Shown: positions 22,238 through 35,458 of the stretch, one piece after another
Layout: each line of letters opens with the position of its first letter
How positions within the stretch are numbered: position 1 is the stretch's first letter
Source: Ypsolopha sequella
Lineage: Eukaryota > Arthropoda > Insecta > Lepidoptera > Ypsolophidae
Assembly: GCA_934047225.1 (NCBI GenBank)
Contig: OW203990.1
Location: 22,671,045-22,735,044 of the forward strand
Length of the DNA: 64,000 nucleotides
Direction: 5' to 3'
The notes under the pieces: model-generated
The model's input: the letters and a program-made list of their open reading frames with translations, nothing else
The model's database searches: none
What the model was told of the DNA's origin: nothing
Made by a program: the position numbers and the translations under genes

Positions 22238-22560
22238 CTGCACCGCGCCGCCGTCCGCCACCGCCGGGAGCCGCCGCCGTGCGCCGTCAGCCGCCACGCC
22301 AACACGCCGCGTCACGCCGCATCAGCCGCACGCCACATGCCACACGGAGATTGCACCGCGATCGCCGAGACCCGAGTAGTGTTGTACCCAACAATCAAAC
22401 AATGGAACGGTTGCCCGTCAGACAAGCGACAATTGGTATGGACGTGTCGTACATGCTGTTAGAGGGCGCACGGGTGGAGGACGGCCGCCGACGTCCGGAC
22501 CTGCCGGACGCCCGCTGCCGGGACAGGACGGGACCGGACCGGGACCTCGCCGCGCATCGC
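22238..22560 (-). promoter_or_regulatory. GC-rich block upstream of the first shared kinase exon
   Basis: GC-rich, CpG-rich sequence in an AT-rich intron, directly upstream of the shared exon. It may be a promoter or 5' exon for a short isoform. No ATG joins the shared frame directly. Function is inference from composition only. Confidence 0.3.
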
Positions 22561-23153
22561 ACAAACACACATCGCTCGCATAATAACAGTCACCTTTCAC
22601 ATTAACAAGGATTTAGTATCCACCCGAGCCTTTAAAACATTTTAACAAATTAAAACAAACTTTAGCACAATCTACTAACACTCGGAGAAGCAGATAGTTT
22701 CGGGTTACTCTTCCTCTTTCCGTTTGAAAACATCTTAATCTTTATACAGAATAGACACATGTTAGTTTGAAACAGCTTCACAAAAAAATTGATTACATGC
22801 AATATCATTTCACTATTATTCATATTATTCCCTAGTATAACATAACAACAGTAACTGTTAACCGAGTGTGTCATATGTTAGTGACGGTTTGCATCAATTA
22901 AATTCTCCTACCTACATAATTTTTCATCTACCTTCAAATTGTTATAGATAATTTTGCATGCGAGGCAAGTGACAGCTACGAGAATAATATAAAACGGAAC
23001 GCAATTCTGCAAATTTCTGGCGACGTACTCAATGTTGTATTATTATTTCGAGTCATTGTAGTTTATCAGAGATTCGTATTGGTTTTGAATTAGTGATAGG
23101 AATAAGACGGACCAGGCAGTGTTAGACGCGGCACACAGGCGGGCGGTGCTTAC

Positions 23154-24557
23154 AGGCGGCGTGGCCGCGCGACGCATCAGGTGTCGGGGTCGCAGCGGGC
23201 GGTGGCGCGCGCGCAGCTCTGGCGGCAGCGCCACCACGTCACCGACGCACAGCGGCTCCGGCTTGGCTACCACCGTCGCCTTGCTCTCCTCGCCCGCTCC
23301 GTTCTTGTCGATCATCCTCCCGTACACTTCGTCAACGTGAGCGTACTTCATTATCAGACCCTGGATCTCTTTCCGACGGTGCTCGCGCTCCATCAGCATC
23401 GGATCCCCGGTCGGGGTCTTGTCTTCGTCCTCCTCGTCACTGGACGGGAAGTATATTTGTCTCTGTCTTCCCACCTCTCTCGTGGGAGAAGATGCTGGTG
23501 TTTTTGTCACGTTTGACTTCAAATTCGTTTCGGTTACAGTGAGTGGTGACACTAAATCCCTAGGACTGTTAGGATATAAGCTGATATCTGCGGGTCGTAA
23601 CGACAACTTTGCACCCTTTCTGTCATTGTTCTCACTTTTTTCCGCTCTATGTGATCGTCTCTGGTGCTTCCTGTACACACTATCACGATCTTTTCCGTAA
23701 AAAGGTCGATCTTTGAACGATGGATCAAGACCGTTTTTAACGTCATCTAACACAACGGCATGCTTGTGAATAGAGGACAATCGTCTATCAGTGGCACTTC
23801 TAAAAGGAGTCTTATCTCTAGTTTTTTCACGCGTGCTGTTGTTCCGCGAGAAGGTTTTCTCCCCAAACACCGCCGTGGTGAAACTTCTCATCAGTCCTCG
23901 AGGCATCGATGGTTCAGGTTCGAGAGTTCTGTCACGATCCTCTCTCTCCTTTCTAGCTCGTTCTTTTTTCTGATGAGCTATCCTATCCAGCACGGATGAA
24001 TACTTATCTTCTAACCGACTGCGTGTACTTCCGAGTTCAATAGTGCTTTCGATGTTATTATTGGCTTCTTTGAGAGGATATCGTTTAGTGAACGGCGAAG
24101 ATTTATTATCTTTAAAATGAACTCCGCGGAATGAGTCACTTCGGGAAAGAGCGGTGAGTGTCGACTTGGTACGCAAAGGTGAATTGTCCAGATGACCCTT
24201 TTGTGAGGAGAGGTAACTCGAGTAGACGCGATCCTCGTTCAGTTTCCTGCCGGCGGTCACGCCCGGAGCGAACGATGAATACGGCGAGATGTGTCTATTG
24301 TTCTCGTAGCGCCTGACACCGGCGAGCACCGAGTTATTGTTTGTGAGCAGCTTGTCGTCGTAGCGCGTCCTGGCGGCTGTCAGCTTAGACTCTGCGGCTG
24401 TATCGGATTTCTCTGAAGGTCCTCGCCTTGTCAAACGGTTGATGATGCTGGAATAGCCATCCGACAGCAACTGACTGACGCTGGTGGTGGAGGCGCGAGT
24501 GTACCGGTGCCGTCTCGGCGTTGCACTGCCGTTCCCGCTCGCACTGATATTGGCCAT
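23154..24557 (-). CDS. Doa: Doa-type kinase, long alternative N-terminal exon (468 codons)
   Basis: An ATG at 24557 opens 468 codons, MANISASGNGSATPRRHRYT onward, ending RRAATPP in phase 0 at CCT/GTAAGC, a strong donor. It splices in frame to the shared exon at 22237. The product is basic and rich in Ser, Arg, Asp and Lys, low in hydrophobics and probably disordered. It has a charged helix around residues 190-215 (HQKKERARKEREDRDR), an acidic SSDEEDEDK patch and a likely helical REHRRKEIQGLIMKY near the C-end. I recognise no domain. Its role as kinase N-terminus is inferred from position, strand and phase. It could instead be a separate gene if transcripts show otherwise. Confidence 0.8.
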
Positions 24558-25260
24558 CTTCTACGGGTTCACTGACTTATCACTGTTCTAGATGCACTTT
24601 TTTAACCGGGATATATCACATAGTTTAGGCGTATCGTCATAATTCCATACGAGTGTGGATCATGTCACCACCCTGGAATGGTATTATTTTTCGGTGGAAT
24701 CACAGGTGAATGCGCCTCTCCTGAACATTAGACTGGGCTATCTCGAGATTGGGAGCGCACCTAAGCGCGAACGAATTTCAGAAAGATCACTAGCGCAGCG
24801 CAGTGCGGCCGCCGGTGCCAAGTAACGGGCATGGACTAAAAATATCGGCAACCCGTGGGAGCACCCTCCCGCGCACGGTGAGCTGCCGCGCGCGCTGATC
24901 GTCGCAATATTTTGTATATTGGTCACTTTCTAACACCGAAAATGATCTTCGCATTACATTGCTTTCAAGATGTTGTGTATTGATAAGTATCCGGCCATTG
25001 TTTCGAGAATTTCTCATCGACGACAGTCCATGCATATTTTCCCAAAGCAATACAATCAAAACACGATAACAATAATTTGTTTTGCATTACTCCGCACATA
25101 GAGGTGCAGAAGAGTCAGGTGGCGCGCCAAGACGATTCTGTCAATAAGCGTTAGTAATTGGGTTAGTGGAGCGCGTGTGAGTAGTGAACATTCGCGCCGT
25201 ACTCTCGCCTCGGTGCCGAGAGACGAGACACGGCCCGACCGACTGATACCTGCGTGACAC
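24558..25260 (-). promoter_or_regulatory. Likely 5' UTR and promoter of the 468-codon kinase isoform
   Basis: The 700 bases upstream of the ATG at 24557 are richer in CG than the flanking introns, with no convincing coding frame. An isoform promoter here is inference from position and composition; no core motif was identified with confidence. Confidence 0.3.
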
Positions 25261-26234
25261 ATCCTCCATACTGAGCGACCGTTATCACAGGCACGGGTCA
25301 GAGTATAATGTTGACAAACTGAATGTCAGCCAGACCCTCAAGAACATCTTCCGAATTATGCAATCTTCGGTTGAGTTTTCCGAGTACCAAGGGTGGTGCA
25401 GGATATAGGTACTCTTCTATTAAATCGATTGATTGCGCGAGGAGGTCGGGCGGGCGGATGTGATCTCTGCTGGCGTCGTCGTCGGGATCATCACAACAAA
25501 GGGCCGTGCTTTGATAACAGAACAGTCCACGTTGCTCGATCGTGCTCCGTGGGTTTATCAAATATCATACGATCATTTTATCGTGTAACGTGCTTGTTAT
25601 AACTATTAATGGTTGTCAATTGATTACTGTTATGTAACACAATCCGAATGAAATATATAGTTTGATAGGCAGACGAAAATGTAAAAAAAAAAATAGAAAA
25701 TTCTAATACCGTCGCTGTTGGCATAGTTAGTAGTAAAAACGGCGCAAAAGAAACTCCGCGAAAATATTATACGTTCCAAGCATATCGTTAACTAGAGCTA
25801 GCGTAACTTCGCCGGCTAAAGGTCAATACGTGCATTTTTGTCGGTTACCTATTATTCCTTCAGTACTTCGAGCATAATATTGCAGCAGCTGGCATATTTG
25901 TGTCGTTTTTATCTATCTAACAATATTAAATTCTTGTGCGATTCCATTTTTTTTTTTCAATCGATACACACATCTAAATAAAGAATGTTATCTATCAATG
26001 GGAAAGTAATTCTGAGTAACCTATCCTTGATTCCGCAGAAACCTAAACCGATTCTGAACTTTTTAAACGTTACACAGAATGTGAGGAGGAAAGTAATCAC
26101 AAACATCAGAAAATCTTCACTTAGTGACGTAGAAAACTTTACTGGACATATAACTATGAAAAAATTTGTTTTTGGCAGTTTCAGAGCAATTTTGAGGCAT
26201 TATTTTACTGATAAAAAGTTTTATTGACAGACAG

Positions 26235-26700
26235 AAGGGCTGCGGTAGACTGTCGATTAACATAGATAGTTAATCGATAGTATATTATATTCACTATCGG
26301 CACAATCGATAGATTAGTAAAAACAATCGATAGGCCGCACGTTCTTCAGTATTGATGGTGGCATATTTATATATTTTGTGCCTAAAAGTTCTTCTCACAA
26401 AATAAGTCCCACGGATTAAGACATTTTCATAAGTCATTGACAATAAGGACTCTGATTTTGCAAAGTGCTTTCATTTAATTACAAGTTATTTTTATTTGAT
26501 TTTTAAATGACATTTTGCAGTTGTTATTATTTATTTACTTATTATTATTATTAGTAATTACAAAAATAAATCAACTACGAAAAAAAAACATGTTTAATTT
26601 TAGATAAGTAACTAAAAAACTATCGATATATCGGTTGCATTTTTGCAAACTATCGATAATATCGGAAACTCAAGCAATCGATGTTTCACCAACACTACTG
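26235..26700. repeat. Repeat rich in ATCGATA motifs
   Basis: At least nine ATCGAT or TATCGATA motifs lie in two clusters, at about 26250-26335 and 26615-26690, with an AT-rich middle. The clusters at both ends and the terminal CACCAACACTACTG suggest a hAT-like element whose left border I cannot fix. Confidence 0.5.
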
Positions 26701-27171
26701 TCGTCGAGCTAGCTATTACATTGTCAAGATGCACGGGAGGAGGTAAAAAGAACTCTTATACGATTGGTCTGTGCATCCGTACGTTTTGAAATCAACCCTA
26801 CTTTAATACCGATTTCATGCAAGCATGGTCTTAAAGCAAGTAGCATGAATCTACTTCATTATGTTCTTTGATAAATCTACATCATGCATGCTACTGTAAT
26901 GTACCAGTATTTTCTTATCGGTTAATTACCCTCACCCTGCATTTGTATGTTTTTTTTACCGACGACTGTGCAAATATTGATGGTCTAAACAGTTTAAAGG
27001 CTCAAGTCGGTGGTAAGAACACAATTTTGGAGTTTCTGTGGGGTGGTGTTAATCACTTTATCTGATAATAATCAATAACAAGTAACAACCAATTATGATA
27101 TAGTAATTAAAATTATTACCATAGAATATTAATGATATCATTTTTAACTACATTCGTGTTGTGAAACTGAC

Positions 27172-27357
27172 CTTTCCAGCAATTCGGCTACAGGCATTAT
27201 CAACATCAAACACAAGCTCAGCGAGAACAGAGAGTAACTTGGCGACGTCGTGCCACTTGCAGCCGTGTCCCTTTAGGAACTTTTTGTATAGCTCATAGAA
27301 GGAGCTGAGCCTCAGGGGCAGCTTGATTCGGTCGTGTTGGATCGCCAGTTCGGCCAT
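27172..27357 (-). CDS. Doa: Doa-type kinase, alternative N-terminal exon (62 codons)
   Basis: An ATG at 27357 opens 62 codons: MAELAIQHDRIKLPLRLSSF, then YELYKKFLKGHGCKWHDVAK and more, ending CSRIAGK in phase 0 at AAG/GTCAGT, a good donor. Unlike the other N-terminal exons it looks folded: amphipathic helices with Leu, Val, Trp and Cys. I know no family for it. It lies on the same strand 5 kb upstream of the shared kinase exon, whose phase it fits. It could also be the 5' end of an unrelated nested gene, but no other acceptor in frame was found. Confidence 0.65.
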
Positions 27358-29454
27358 CGCACTGTCTGTACTACACTCCACTACACTACACTCCACTACA
27401 CTACTGGAAGGACAGGGTTATCGCGCGCCCGAGCGCCTCACCGGTTGACTCACTACTGAGAACACTCGACCTCAGTCAGTACCTCACCAAATAAATATTA
27501 AGATAATATATAATCAAATCACTATATTGTTTATTTTCAGTCAACTAATGTGTACACTGAATCTTCTTTTCGAGATGTTTTCTCGTGTGCAAGGTCCACA
27601 CTGAACTGAGAGGCAGCTTGTTTCGTTGCACGCTTTTAATTAAGGATGGCGAGCCTCAATAGAAACAATATACTTTCGGTTAAAACAGGATTCATCCGCA
27701 CGTTGTCGGTCTTTAGCGCCTCTTTAATTGTTGATGAAATTTGAGGTCCAAGCGTACATTGTTGTTGCTTGTAAATTTATCATCATTAATATTGAATGTA
27801 TGCACTGAGCTATGAGCTTTTTAACAATAGCTTCGTTCATCGCATCTTGGCTCGTTTTAAATGAATTTGCCGTAAAATGTTGAGAGTAGAAACAAGCAGT
27901 AACGATCGGCCGCGAGTTGTTCGACTCGAATGTCGCTGGTCAGTAGAGCGGTTCGCAGGTCGGCGCAGTATTAGCGATATCGGCAAGGTCAGCCGGAAGG
28001 AACAAGGCATTACAAAACAGATAGACGCCTAACGAAATAGCTGCGAGGCACATTTATCAGACCATATCTAGACTTGTACCCGACTCCTTTTCGCCCTCCT
28101 CCCTCCCCTTTGTTCAGTACGACACTCATATTTGAATGGATATGCGACAAGTGAGGAGCGTCATTTCAAAAGGACTTATTTCCACCGTATCAGATTTTTA
28201 AATAAATGCCAAAAACTTCTACGTTATTAATTTGTGTTATATACATTTTTTTTTCATGTCACCATGAAAGAAGATCGTATTTAAGTAATTCTGACACTAG
28301 CACATTAATTATATAGTATAAAACCTTACTCAATAATTTGGAAATAAGTCACTTTGTTCAGGACTACAGGAAAACAACTTTTTTTTGTTCTTTGGTCTTG
28401 GCTTACAGGCTTTTTTAGCATAGACAAAGAATTTTAGATTAGTCTGTGCCTTTTCCGCCGCTTTTCTTTTAAATTTTATTCGGATGCACTTTTACACATC
28501 ATAGGTATATAAGGCATAAATAGGTTTGGCAAAAGCATCTCAAGGCCTAAGGCGTATAAAAAATTTGTGATAAACCTTGTCCTGGCAAAACTAAATCCTG
28601 AACCAGCCCCTGAGTATTTGTGGTTCAGTTTAAAATAGCACAACGCGAGAGGAATCATCGGGATTTTTCAAATAATAATACAAAACTCGAGTGACGCATA
28701 CAGATTGACTGAATGGTGTGTAACATCGAGCGTATTGAGTTGAGGACTGAACCTGGCACTAACGTCGAGCTGTGAAATCAAAGATTATGTCGTCATTGCA
28801 ATTTCAGGAATTTTAAACTGTGTACACCAAGTCTACGATATAGCGTCAATATTGATTATCAAATCGATTCACAACTGGTTTACGGATGGATTTATAACTA
28901 TACACTTTATTTTACGATAATTTACGTATTTAAATCTTACTTTTGTAATGTTGCTTGATCTTTGTTGAAAATACGTAAGTTCAATGTACTTTTAGTATAT
29001 GTACTAACCATCTTGAATACATTCACTTGTACTACTACACTATTAATAAACAGTGAGACTAGTACAAGTGAATTTATTCAAGATGCTTTTTCAGTTTCAC
29101 CAAGTGCCGATAACCGCAAGTATAAAAAATTTACTAACTTTTCAAACACCGAAAATAATTATATGTACTATATAAACCATAGCACATATTTTATACTTAA
29201 ATAAAGCAGAACGTATATGAGACAGATAGACAAAGATATATGTTTTTATTTTTTTCAATTCCTGCTGTCTTGTTTTTTTGTTATCCCTTAGTTAAAGTAG
29301 ATATAAGTCATTTGTATAGTATAAGTTTTATGTAAAAAAAAAAAGACATGATCTTGCTAAGTTTCTTGCCCTTCTTAGCAAGACTAATCGAATGGGCGGA
29401 GGTAGGCATTTTATATATGTAAACTATTAGTGTGTAGTATATAGGATGGGATTT
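27358..29454. other. Kinase intron or promoter stretch
   Basis: No exon found. CG-rich sequence at 27400-27480, with a repeated CACTACACTCCACTACA run, lies just upstream of the 27357 start and may be its promoter. A small perfect hairpin (CTTGAATACATTCACTTGTA at 29009 and its complement ending near 29083) is seen. Confidence 0.4.
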
Positions 29455-29740
29455 GGTCGGCCGCCTGGATTCGTGCTGGGGGCTCGGTTGGTGATCATTG
29501 AACCTTGTCTGGTCCCTGGCCGGGTCTCCGGTAGGGGTTCGGGCGGTTGATTGGATTTCACTTTGTATAATACTATTTTACCTATCATTTTAATCGTATA
29601 TATATTGCTCCATAAATTAAATAAACCTTTGATTTAGTTCATGTACATTTATTATTTTATTATATATATTTTTATAAGATTAAATTTGACTTATAAAGTG
29701 TATTATATATACCTACTTTGCAAAATAAACTATTAGAATT
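29455..29740 (+). repeat. 3' end of a retrotransposon (copy 1)
   Basis: From GGTTCGGGCGGTTGATTGGA on, this matches 58600-58826 read on the minus strand, including the AT-rich tail. The GC-rich head and AT-rich tail suggest a non-LTR 3' UTR. No frame remains. Confidence 0.6.
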
Positions 29741-30958
29741 TTGAACGAGTCAATGGCTTTCCGAACAATATTTTTAATATACGTAAACATAACATGGAAT
29801 CATTTACGAGAGATTTAATGACCTTATTAAGTGATAGATATGATATGGGCGAAGAACGTGCGTACACGCATGCTCACCCAATTCAAGATTTATACTCAAC
29901 GGGAGTTTGAAGTATTCTACTTTTCGTATAAACAGCTGTCAATGTAATCGGAACTACGTTTTTATAGTACTAAACGACATCAGTTATTATGCCAACCAAA
30001 ATGGCGACAGACGTAGAAGAGCTCGTATTATTTGATTAGATTCACCATCGCACCAGATGGTGATCTGTTATCTCTGGCTTCCTGGCTACGTTAGGGATAG
30101 GTATGGAAATGTATGGATATAGTATTGTCAGAGATATATAGTATTGTTGAGACGCCTCCGGTTTGTTCGTGTTACCTACTATTTCAATGTTTCTGGTTGA
30201 CTAATGTGTGAGGCGTGTAACCATAACAATTCGGGCATGGTGGTTTAGCCCGCCTAGGTGAAGGTGATCGCCGCGAACTATTTCTGTGCGCGTGCGTGGA
30301 CGACTGTTTAGTACGCGAATGGCTCCACGCGGCGCCATCTAGCGGACGACGTAGGAAACTTAAAACTTCATGCCAGCTGCTGCGATCTGCGATGTATGCG
30401 ACTATTTCGGTCTTCGATGTTACATATTGTATCGATGCATACGTCTCATTGTTTGTAATTAAGTCACGTTACTAAAGATATCAATAGATTAAAAAGTTTA
30501 CCGATGACGTACTTTATGCATTGGTGATTGACAGGTTCACATGTGTAGTGCACACACAGTATATTTAAGATATTCATAAGACAGACACTCACAAATTAGT
30601 AAACGGTCATGCACAGCATTTAAAACTAGAAGAATGCGTCTTAAATAAACGGTAAATATTTATATATGCCTGATAGCAAAGGCATTTTCTAGACAGCCTA
30701 AAATGTATAATCATGTTCAAATATTGAAATGGCAACAATCCTTGACCCAATAACAATGTTAAAATAGACGCTCTCGGTTCGAGCTGACTCGCACAACATT
30801 GCGCAGTAACTACAGTTTCAATTCAATGTTCAATTTATATGAGTCTTTAATCTACTAAATAAAATATATAAGTGTTCCAAAATACTGTTTTGAACACGAC
30901 CGGAATGCAAATAGGATTTTTTATATAACGAAGCAACCAGAAAAATAACATATCTGAC

Positions 30959-32875
30959 CTCGACTTCCTTAGGGCGACTATCAGGTGTTAACTGTGCTTG
31001 TGCATTAGTTGATGGCGCTGGAACATGCGAGCATGAAGGCTGAGGCTCGGGGCCTTTAGATGCCTCCGATGGTTCACAAGCTTGCGGAGTCTTCTCCAAA
31101 TCTATGTTCACCCCTTCCGGATTGTGTACAGTCAACTGTGGGGCCACCCGATGCTCACTCGGCGGTGGCTCCTTGCTTCTCTTCAGCCAAGATTGGGGAA
31201 CCGCTGGAGGACGCGGCGGCTGTTTTGGTATTCTTGACGAATCAGTCTCATTCTTAGAATCACAGCTCGATGGGGAAACTTCAGTCGGTTGTAAATCTTG
31301 CGGTTTATTTTGGTCTAGGTCGTTTATTTTCGTTATTGCGATTTCGTGACTTTCAGATATTTTAACACTTTGTTTATGAACCGTTGAATCGCTAGATTGT
31401 GAAGGTATGGGGTCTACTGTTTCTTTGCTTATCGCTATACTATTTGGTACAGGAGGTAATTTACTTGGTATTCGGTCGTGATGAGGGATCGAGGGCAATT
31501 CGCTAAGTGGTATGTTTCCAATGTTCTTGTTTGGTGGAAAAATAAAAGGGTCCCCAGTTTCATCTGGCTTTATAGTCGCACTGTCAACAGCCGGTAAAGG
31601 TATCTCCTCTGGTATTGCGGACGACGACTCGTCTCTGCTCTGTAAGAAGTCAGTGCTGTCGCCACAGGACAGTTCGTCCAGGTTCCGCACTAGGTCCAGC
31701 GCTGACGCTTCGTGGTAGTCGGTTGAGCAGGGCGAGGTATCATCACTAGTATCATCAGAGCCGTGCGTCAACTGTTCACTTTTACTGCAAGGTACGAACG
31801 CTAAACTGGAGGTGACGTCACAGGAAATATCGGCATTCAGAGATTCCTCACTTTGCGTACGCGATTCTCTATTACTACTAACTTTATCATCATCGTTTGT
31901 CACTTCACTGACACTAGCAGGCACATCATCAGGAATTAATGTTTTGTTTGACTGAGTTGGTGGTAAATTCACAGTTTTGTTTGATTCACTAACACTATTT
32001 TCGAAGAGAGTGACAACTCCTGTATTACTATTATCCTCGACTGGTTTTTCGACTTCGTTAAAGTTTTCTATTTTGGCTTGCTCCACCACCGGCAAACTCA
32101 TGTATTGAGGTACTGCATACTCAAAATCAGACAATGGCATGTAACCGATACTATTTTGCATTCCAAGGGGGCTGCCGTACTGCGGTGTGTAATATTCAAA
32201 AGCAGCGTTGTCGTTTTCGTATGTAGACCAAGGATCATTCGGTGGAAGAATAGGTAGACCTTCATAATACACATCTGGAAGGATACCTGTATCGGACAAA
32301 GCGTTTGTTTTGTAATCCCATGCAGGTACGAAAGAATCTTCAAATGCTAAATAGTTTTCAGGCATCATAAGCACAGGATCAAGGTTTTCAGCGCCTAAAG
32401 CATACGAACCGTCATAAAATGGATTATTCAATACTAAAGGAGGCGGCTGCAAAGGTGCACATTCCATCGTCACTTCTGCTTCTAAGAATAATCCATATTT
32501 TGATAAATCTGGTTCAGACCGCCTAGTTCTGAAAGCGTGGGCGTCAGTTTCGTTTCCAAAGGGGGAACTGTCGTAAATGTCAGATATGTCGAAACTATGA
32601 GCTCTGCGTAAGCCATGTTGTACAGGAAAATGTGTTCCTAGAAGTTCTTGCTCCAACACTGGATCCTCAACATGATCACCGAACAATCGTTCATACGTTG
32701 GCACTCCCACGTTGTTTATCTCGTGCAATGCGTCTCTGTTGTATGTTTGGTCTTCAGAAGAGACTGGCAGAATGTTGTGGTCAGCTGGCAGCAGTATGAC
32801 TGGCGGCAAGGTTGGCGGGGGCCCGCAGAAGAGCAAATTCCTCGGGGGCGGGCGCGGTGGCGGCTCAGAAGCCAT
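30959..32875 (-). CDS. Doa: Doa-type kinase, long alternative N-terminal exon (639 codons)
   Basis: An ATG at 32875 opens MASEPPPRPPPRNLLFCGPP and 639 codons follow, to RPKEVE in phase 0 at GAG/GTCAGA. The start is Pro-rich. The middle has HGLRRAHSFDISDIYDSSPF and RRSEPDLSKYG, Ser motifs with basic residues before them that look like phosphorylation or 14-3-3 sites (inference). A long acidic Ser/Thr/Asp-rich stretch and a second Pro-rich part (PPRPPAVPQSW) follow. It is probably disordered, with possible SH3 or WW ligands. The frame also stays open upstream of the ATG, but that part is GC-rich and Met-free, so I choose 32875. It would splice to the shared kinase exon. Confidence 0.75.
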
Positions 32876-33150
32876 GGCTCGGCCGTGCAAGCCCGCGACG
32901 AGCGCGGCGAATATTTCGGTGCGGCGGCGTCGGCAGGGACGCGCCGGGCGGCCGACTGTGTTTCGCGACTGAGTAAAGGCGCACCACGAGTGACGAAGGC
33001 GCACACAAATAGAACAGGCGCAAACGCGAGGAGGTCGCCGTCTCTCGCGCGCATCTTCACGGGCGAAGGCGCACGCGCAGTAACGAGCCAAACCCGTCCC
33101 AAGTGTTATCCCGAACACACTGATGACGTTGAAGCTTTATTCTGGTTCCG
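32876..33150 (-). promoter_or_regulatory. GC-rich 5' region of the 639-codon isoform
   Basis: CpG-rich sequence directly upstream of the ATG at 32875 in an AT-rich surround; likely 5' UTR and promoter. No TATA box or initiator was pinned down. Confidence 0.35.
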
Positions 33151-33318
33151 CACATTGCTTACGGCAGGTACAAACAGTGGTGATACGTGAACAATAACAT
33201 ATTAGTAACAGGTTTTCGGGTGGACACCGATGCGATTGGTGAGCGTTGGGTTTTCAATCATACAATTCTTTCGTGCATCACATAAAAGTATAGAAAACGT
33301 CGGAACAGTGGAACTGAC

Positions 33319-33451
33319 CTGTTCGGGCGGTGACCGCGGTGAGGACTCGTCGCGGTGATGCCTCCTGCGCCGGGAGCTGCGGGACGTCGGTGAACGGCGG
33401 TGATGTGATCTTTTGGAACGGTCATTTCTCCGCCTCCACGAGTGCTCCGAG
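33319..33451 (-). CDS. Doa: Doa-type kinase, RS-rich internal exon
   Basis: The exon lies between TTTCACAG and CAG/GTCAGT. The frame reads SEHSWRRRNDRSKRSHHRRS, then PTSRSSRRRRHHRDESSPRS and PPEQ. Arg/Ser-rich N-termini are the hallmark of CLK kinases, which bind and phosphorylate SR splicing factors in the nucleus. It begins with one base completing a codon (preceding exon in phase 2) and ends in phase 0, joining SSRARSSVK of the shared exon. The candidate exon at 44247-44455 supplies the right phase. Confidence 0.8.
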
Positions 33452-35458
33452 CTGTGAAACCGATCGATCAATAGGATGTAGGGTTAGTGCTCGGGAGATA
33501 TACAAAAGCGTTATAGTCATTGCACAGTACGTTGTATGGTGAGGTCAGAGTTGGATCGGTAGACAGTGCCGTTGATAGAGTAAGTACTAACGTGAGAGAG
33601 CGTTCGAATCGTCCCAGAGAATGAGGCGGAATGAAAAGCTGTGAGTGCTCGAGTTGGTAGTCGGGCGGCGGCAGACAGCAGGCTCGCAGCACCGCCCGCA
33701 CCGCAGACCAGCGCCGCTTCCCCGTCCCGTCACAATATACCTACTTCACTGACAGCCTACTCTTATCACAATTTTCTCACCGTCCACATTATCACATATA
33801 AAAAAAAACCTAACGTCCATCGCGCCAGCCGTATACTAGCATACTACATTACATTCGACACACAGTTTTTTCGTTTAAGACGTAAGGTGACTGACTGTAT
33901 TGTATGGATCACAATGACATAGATTCGCGTCAATACTTGTGAATAGCGTACAAGCGGTTCAAGGTCGCGGACACAATCATGATCAATGATTCAGACAAGT
34001 TTCAAATGTATTTACGTAACATTTTTATATTTAATCGCACAAAGTTTTAAACGAGTTTTAAACTGCAATTCAAATACTATTGTCGATCTTAGAACAAGAT
34101 AAAAGATAACATAGTATCAAACCGTATGGTTGAGCAGAAAAGAGATAAGTAAGCCACGTTTACCGGAACACGTAAGATAATTTATCGTATTGTCTGACGC
34201 GAGAGTGTTAGATGAGGAAAGTGGCCGGTTCACTAAGTGACATCGAGGAGCCCGCAGCGTGCTACGGCCGCGGACGTACTGTCGCAGCCCGCGGCGCCCG
34301 GCCACCTAGCGCGACGCCTAGCAACGCGACCTGCAAAACTGTTAAACTGCACAGTCACAGGCTTACCAGCATACACAAAACGCACACTATTACGCAATAT
34401 AATTTATATATGATTACACTCGCCCTGCTGTACTTCACATAAAACGTGCGTCCGTTGTTCTCAAGCATTTTTCTGACTCACCAACATTCACGTAAGCTTT
34501 GTGGACTAAACACTAACAGCAGATTCTCTTCCGATTTGTATTTAAATGTATAATCCATTCCCAGAATCCCTGAGCTGGACGCGATAGTGCAGCCGTGTCG
34601 TCAGAGAACACACTGCCGTCACTCTCGGAGATCAGTACAGGTGTAGTCGTCACTAATACAATTAACAATAATTGGTTTACTGAGACATCCTAAAGGTAAG
34701 GAGTTCAGTGCAACGGTTGCTATTTTCAAATCTATGTACAGGGTGTCTCAAAAGAAAGTTTATATTTGTTTTGCTACCTGCGTGAACGCAACGAATCCCG
34801 GGGGGCGCGGGGAGTATGTCAATCGGTAGCCTGGCTTCTGGGAATTTAGACACTATAGAGGTTTTCTCGGGGTTACCGCGCGTTCTGTGTGTTTGCGTAA
34901 CTTAAATGATGCGATGATTCCATAATTTTGTATTTGTTACGATACCAGGTTTCAGGTGAAGGCTTTCGGTACTGGTTGTGTACTGGCAATTAAAGATAAT
35001 TATATATTCATTTGTGTGTGCAGTGAGCAGCCGTCAGATGATAAACGAACACAAACGTGTTGCGGTGGTTGCTTTGTGGTCGGCTGCGCGGGCGTCGATA
35101 ATAAATGACAGGCATTTAAATGTCACATTGTTTAGCGCCAGCGGAGAAGTTGAACTTGAAACACACGCGATTATGTGATACAGCTTCCAGCCATACGGCA
35201 TACGTAGTCCTGCCAAAAGTTCTATCGCTACTTTACGGAATAAATTCAAAATAAAAGTTGATAATATAATTGATAAAATGTTGAATACCTAAAAATCTTT
35301 TGGAGGCGAATGTATACATACATAAATACGAACAAATTTAACTTAATAAAGTACTTTTGTGGATAAGTACAAGTGTTTTATTACAACAGAGAGGTATAAA
35401 AAGTTCCACCAAGTGCCGACAATCACAACCATCAACAATTGATAAAACCATTAATTTT
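33452..35458. other. Kinase intron with GC-rich patches
   Basis: No confident exon. GC-rich patches at 33640-33730 and 34230-34340 may be untranslated first exons or promoters. A short ACAGGGTGTCTCAAAAGAAA at 34738 looks like a lone transposon end. Confidence 0.4.

Noticed and set aside
22193..22605. Several plus-strand frames rich in Arg, Pro and Ala
   Set aside because: They are antisense shadows of a GC-rich block next to the shared kinase exon.
25298..25561. Minus-strand open frame with an acidic stretch and possible helix (RPPDLLAQSIDLIEEYLYPA)
   Set aside because: It looks somewhat protein-like and lies upstream of the 468-codon exon, but I found no good donor in phase 0 and the ATG context is unclear. 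Not supported as an exon.
32648..33190. Plus-strand 180-codon frame
   Set aside because: It is antisense to the 639-codon exon and its GC-rich 5' region; an open shadow frame.
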